From contig JAFMSC010000202.1 in assembly GCA_017353825.1 (NCBI GenBank), positions 1 through 7,430 on the forward strand: a stretch of DNA of 7,430 bases. Direction: 5' to 3'. The stretch comes from Hyphomicrobiaceae bacterium. Lineage in GTDB: Bacteria; Pseudomonadota; Alphaproteobacteria; Rhizobiales; Hyphomicrobiaceae. This document shows, one piece after another, positions 5,573 to 7,430 of the stretch; the first letter of the stretch is position 1, and every line of letters starts with the position of its first letter. The notes under the pieces were generated by a model. That model searched no databases and had not been told where the DNA came from. It was given only the letters and a program-made list of their open reading frames with translations. Made by a program: the position numbers and the translations under genes.

Positions 5573-5845
5573 TTACGACGCTGTTGCCTTGGCCGCTGGC
5601 TTAACCGAGACGTACACGCGCCCACCGCGCTTGGTGGCGAACTCCACGCTGCCCTCGGTGAGGGCGAACAGCGTGTGGTCAGTGCCCATGCCGACGTTGG
5701 CGCCCGGGTGCATCTTGGTGCCGCGTTGGCGCACCAGGATGTTGCCAGCCAGGACCTGCTCGCCGCCGTAGCGCTTAACGCCGAGCCGGCGTCCCGCCGT
5801 GTCACGGCCGTTACGCGAGGAGCCGCCCGCCTTCTTGTGTGCCAT
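5573..5845 (-). CDS. rpmA: 50S ribosomal protein L27
   Basis: L27 is a small basic protein of the 50S subunit whose N-terminus reaches the peptidyl-transferase centre. The 90-residue product starts MAHKKAGGSSRNGRD, matching the universal L27 start. It continues with GRRLGVKRYGGEQVLAGNI (18-36), LVRQRGTKMHPGANVG (37-52), TLFALTEGSVEFA (58-70) and a basic alanine-rich tail. The N-terminus has no cleavable extension of the Firmicutes type. ATG 5845 is required by the conserved AHKK start, even though the frame stays open further upstream. rplU lies 31 nt upstream, the standard L21-L27 arrangement, so both are translated from one message. Length and composition are ordinary. Confidence 0.98.
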   Translation of the reverse strand: MAHKKAGGSSRNGRDTAGRRLGVKRYGGEQVLAGNILVRQRGTKMHPGANVGMGTDHTLFALTEGSVEFATKRGGRVYVSVKPAAKATAS

Positions 5846-5876
5846 GTGCTCGTTCTCTGCTCTCTGCGGCGGGCCG

Positions 5877-6194
5877 TCAGGCGCCGACGATCTCCTTGAT
5901 GCGAACCACCGTCTGGTGCTGGCGGTGGCCGCGCTTGCGGCGCGAATTCTTGCGACGGCGCTTCTTGAAGGCAATGACCTTGGGCGCGCGGCCCTGCTCG
6001 ACCACCTCGGCCACAACCTTGGCACCCGGCACCAGCGGGGTGCCGACCTTGGCCTGCAGGCCCTCGCCGCCCAGCATCAAAACGTCGGTGAACTCCACCT
6101 CGGCGCCCGCATTGCCCGCGATCTTCTCGATCGTCAGCTTCTCATCCGCGGCGACGCGATACTGCTTGCCGCCGGTCTTGATGACAGCGTACAT
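5877..6194 (-). CDS. rplU: 50S ribosomal protein L21
   Basis: L21 binds 23S rRNA in the 50S subunit. The 105-residue product starts MYAVIKTGGKQYRV, the family signature, followed by DVLMLGG (37-43) and VVEQGRAPKVIAFKKRRRKN (64-83). RRKRGHRQHQTVVRIKEI (85-102) is the conserved basic C-terminal RNA-binding segment. ATG 6194 is fixed by the conserved start and has AGGA at 6204-6207 9 nt upstream. It is the first gene of the probable rplU-rpmA-GNAT-GNAT-obgE operon and is preceded by a promoter-like pair of hexamers and a GC-rich leader. The reading frame stays open upstream, but that extension is not L21-like. Confidence 0.98.
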   Translation of the reverse strand: MYAVIKTGGKQYRVAADEKLTIEKIAGNAGAEVEFTDVLMLGGEGLQAKVGTPLVPGAKVVAEVVEQGRAPKVIAFKKRRRKNSRRKRGHRQHQTVVRIKEIVGA

Positions 6195-6225
6195 TGTTAA
6201 TTTTCCTGCGATTTTCTCGTTCTTT

Positions 6226-6250
6226 GGCCGGCAGGCCGGCGGCCGGCGCC
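6226..6250 (-). other. GC-rich leader segment of rplU with triple GGCCGGC
   Basis: On the plus strand GGCCGGC occurs three times, at 6226-6232, 6234-6240 and 6241-6247, followed by GCC. The GCCGGC cores are self-complementary and can form alternative stems in the rplU leader RNA, about 32-55 nt before the start codon. This could be an autoregulatory L21 site or a simple GC-rich leader. I do not recognise a known leader family. Confidence 0.3.
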
Positions 6251-6264
6251 GAGACTGCGGCGCA

Positions 6265-6292
6265 CTATTATCGAGACATCCCACAAAGTCAA
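6265..6292 (-). promoter_or_regulatory. Probable sigma-70-type promoter of rplU operon
   Basis: Read on the minus strand, TTGACT (6292-6287) is followed after 16 bp by TAATAG (6270-6265). An overlapping GATAAT (6272-6267) is a better -10 match but leaves only 14 bp. The -35 matches five of six consensus bases. Transcription would start at about 6258 and leave a leader of about 64 nt before rplU. The position directly upstream of a ribosomal protein operon supports the call. Confidence 0.5.
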
Positions 6293-6368
6293 CGATGTGC
6301 GGAAATACTTGCGCGCGCCCACACGCTGTATTGGCCGGACCAGCTCAACCCATATCGGCAGGTCATCG

Positions 6369-6405
6369 AGGCCAGGGCATCACCTCGCCTGGGGTGCCCT
6401 GGCCT
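6369..6405 (-). terminator. Long stem just past the membrane protein gene, possible terminator
   Basis: GGCCAGGGCA (6370-6379) and TGCCCTGGCC (6395-6404) form a perfect 10-bp stem, extended by an outer A-T pair, around a 15-nt loop. It begins 4 nt past the stop codon of the minus-strand membrane protein gene. There is no T-run after it on either strand, so it is either an intrinsic terminator lacking a U-tract, a 3'-end RNA stabiliser or a Rho-associated structure. It also separates this gene from the rplU promoter downstream. Confidence 0.45.
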
Positions 6406-6408
6406 GCT

Positions 6409-7035
6409 CTAGTATGCCAGCACCAGGCCGGCGGTTGCGGCCAGGGCCAAGGTCCACAGGGCGTCAACGTTGAGCCAGGCACGCCTCAGGATGCCGACGC
6501 CGGCCCATTCGTACACCAGCAGCGCCACCAGGGCCGTCGTCGCAAGCATGGCCAGAGTGTGAACCCCGACCCCGACGGAGGCCGCCGCAATCGGCACGCT
6601 GAAGCTGGCTGCGCCGGTGCTGTCGGGCAGGCAGGAGGACATTAGGGCTGGCCACAGCATGATGCCGGCGCCGTGCGCGGTGGCCATCAGGAACGACCAG
6701 GCGGCGAGGCCGAAGAGCCCCGTCTGCATGCCGAAGCGCACGCGGTGCCGGTGGCCGTAACGCCAGTGATAGGCCGACCAGGCGAGCAGGAGGAGGGCGG
6801 CGCCGACGCGCACGGCGTCGCCGGGTACCAGGACGCCGGCGATCACCAAGAGGCCGGCCACGACCGCGATCGACAGGGCATGGCCGATGGCGATCGGCAC
6901 CAGCGCCGCGAACACGGTTGCGCGGCTCTGGCGGTTTAGGCCCAGCGCCACCGCAAACAGCCAGCCCATCGCCGGGTTCAGCCCATGGAAGGCGCCAAGC
7001 CCCGCCAGATACAGTGTTGGCCACGTGTCGGTCAT
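6409..7035 (-). CDS. Polytopic inner-membrane protein with conserved-looking histidines, function unknown
   Basis: A 208-residue membrane protein with about six hydrophobic segments (roughly 7-32, 42-69, 73-91, 104-133, 144-178 and 188-208). Histidines lie in or beside them: GAFHGLNPAMGW (14-25, H17), AIGHALS (49-55, H52), ATAHGAGIMLWPAL (118-131, H121) and GVHTLAML (157-164, H159). The first loop is His/Arg-rich (YHWRYGHRHRVR, 89-100). The HGLNPAMGW motif is one I associate with uncharacterised bacterial membrane proteins; it is not the HxxxxDH signature of NiCoT nickel/cobalt permeases. ATG 7035 is preferred because it starts just before the first membrane segment. ATG 7113, after GGAGG with a 3-nt gap, would add 26 proline-rich residues. 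The gene follows an SBP56-family gene on the same strand, which suggests co-transcription. A transport or metal-handling role is inference only. Confidence 0.72.
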   Translation of the reverse strand: MTDTWPTLYLAGLGAFHGLNPAMGWLFAVALGLNRQSRATVFAALVPIAIGHALSIAVVAGLLVIAGVLVPGDAVRVGAALLLLAWSAYHWRYGHRHRVRFGMQTGLFGLAAWSFLMATAHGAGIMLWPALMSSCLPDSTGAASFSVPIAAASVGVGVHTLAMLATTALVALLVYEWAGVGILRRAWLNVDALWTLALAATAGLVLAY

Positions 7036-7073
7036 CTGGATCGCGAATGGCAAGTGGCGCGTGGGAAGGGGGA

Positions 7074-7120
7074 GAGGCGAATGGATGCTGCACCCATGTT
7101 CGGCGTTGGCCATTCGCCTC
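7074..7120 (-). repeat. 11-bp perfect inverted repeat between SBP56 gene and membrane protein gene
   Basis: GAGGCGAATGG (7074-7084) and CCATTCGCCTC (7110-7120) are perfect complements around a 25-nt loop. In the minus-strand transcript the hairpin would sit 14 nt past the SBP56 stop. It would bury GGAGG and the ATG at 7113, the alternative start of the membrane protein. It may be an intergenic processing or attenuation structure. The pairing is seen directly; the function is inferred. Confidence 0.5.
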
Positions 7121-7133
7121 CGGGGTCAACGCA

Positions 7134-7430
7134 TCACGGATAACAATAGGAATCCGACGAGCAATCGCCACCTTCTAGGCGCACCTGGTGCGGCCGGTGC
7201 GGGGCAGGCCACGCAACGAAGAACCGCTCGTCGAAGGCGATGCCGCCTTGCGCCGCGGCGTCGAGCTTCACCATCCACCCCTCGATACCGGCAGGGTAGA
7301 ATTGCGAGTCGATGGCGCCGTAAAGTGAGTTGGTGAAGTACACGCGCCGCCCGTCGCGGCTGATCTCCACCATCTGGGGGCCGCCACTCAATTCAGTTCT
7401 CAAGGCGCCATTCTTGGCACCGGGATGCGT
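7134..7430 (-). CDS. SBP56/methanethiol oxidase family protein, C-terminal part (runs off the right edge)
   Basis: This partial gene enters from beyond the window; 98 codons of the C-terminus are present, ending at TGA 7134-7136. The visible sequence is typical of the selenium-binding protein 56 family, whose bacterial members include the copper-dependent methanethiol oxidase MtoX. That enzyme converts methanethiol to formaldehyde, hydrogen sulfide and hydrogen peroxide. Marks in order are LSGGPQMVEISRDGRRVYFT, TNSLYGAIDSQFYPAGIEGW, and the ending RPHQVRLEGGDCSSDSY, which parallels the HELRYPGGDCSSD end of animal SELENBP1. The histidine in RPHQVRL is a candidate copper ligand by analogy. A TTG at 7401-7403 is inside the reading frame, not a start. 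The membrane protein gene follows 98 nt downstream (20 nt with its longer start). Whether a signal peptide and the N-terminal metal-binding residues exist cannot be seen. Confidence 0.9.
   Translation of the reverse strand, partial: THPGAKNGALRTELSGGPQMVEISRDGRRVYFTNSLYGAIDSQFYPAGIEGWMVKLDAAAQGGIAFDERFFVAWPAPHRPHQVRLEGGDCSSDSYCYP

Noticed and set aside
6305..6405. tRNA or small RNA gene between rplU and the membrane protein gene
   Set aside because: A strong stem is present, but there is no T-arm-like GGTTCGA segment, acceptor pairing or CCA end.
6409..7035. NiCoT or RcnA nickel/cobalt transporter
   Set aside because: The HxxxxDH signature is absent; the motif is HGLNPAMGW instead, so only membrane topology is supported.
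7134..7403. Complete 89-residue small protein starting at TTG 7403
   Set aside because: The frame stays open to the window edge and the sequence matches the C-terminus of SBP56, so it is the end of a longer gene.

Overview
This is a GC-rich, densely coded chromosomal window that looks alphaproteobacterial, most likely from the Hyphomicrobiales or a neighbouring order. The evidence is gene content and protein style: an alphaproteobacterial-type family-4-like uracil-DNA glycosylase with a long proline-rich N-terminal linker, a PrmA of 289 residues, and an rplU-rpmA-acetyltransferase-obgE cluster of the kind common in that class. No phage, transposase, CRISPR array or rRNA/tRNA gene was found. 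Most of the window is housekeeping sequence.

Left half, plus strand (1-3094): a uracil-DNA glycosylase (74-973) is followed by a 385-bp gap with a five-copy 14-15 bp tandem repeat, a 15-bp odd palindrome and a duplicated -10-like element. Next come moaB (1359-1901) and prmA (1918-2787), 16 bp apart and probably co-transcribed. A 60-residue helical protein of unknown function (2912-3094) has the clearest Shine-Dalgarno sequence in the window.

Middle and right, minus strand (3195-6292, read right to left): a promoter at about 6265-6292 and a GC-rich leader precede rplU (L21), rpmA (L27), two tandem GNAT acetyltransferases and obgE. The second GNAT stop and the obgE start are 3 nt apart, which suggests translational coupling. 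The whole set fits a ribosome-assembly operon: two 50S proteins, two RimI/RimJ/RimL-like N-acetyltransferase candidates and the 50S assembly GTPase. It converges with the left-hand genes at about 3095-3194, where there is only a weak AT-rich dyad.

Right end, minus strand (6409-7430): the C-terminal part of a selenium-binding protein SBP56/methanethiol oxidase family gene enters from the right edge. It is followed by a 208-residue polytopic membrane protein with four histidines in or near its membrane segments. An 11-bp inverted repeat lies between them and a 10-bp perfect stem lies just past the second gene. A functional link (for example metal supply to the oxidase) is an inference.

The most rewarding items to follow up are the SBP56/membrane-protein pair, the glycosylase that keeps only two of the four usual Fe-S cysteines, and the duplicated promoter element placed so that moaB would be made from a leaderless mRNA. 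I do not see a clearly new multi-gene system.
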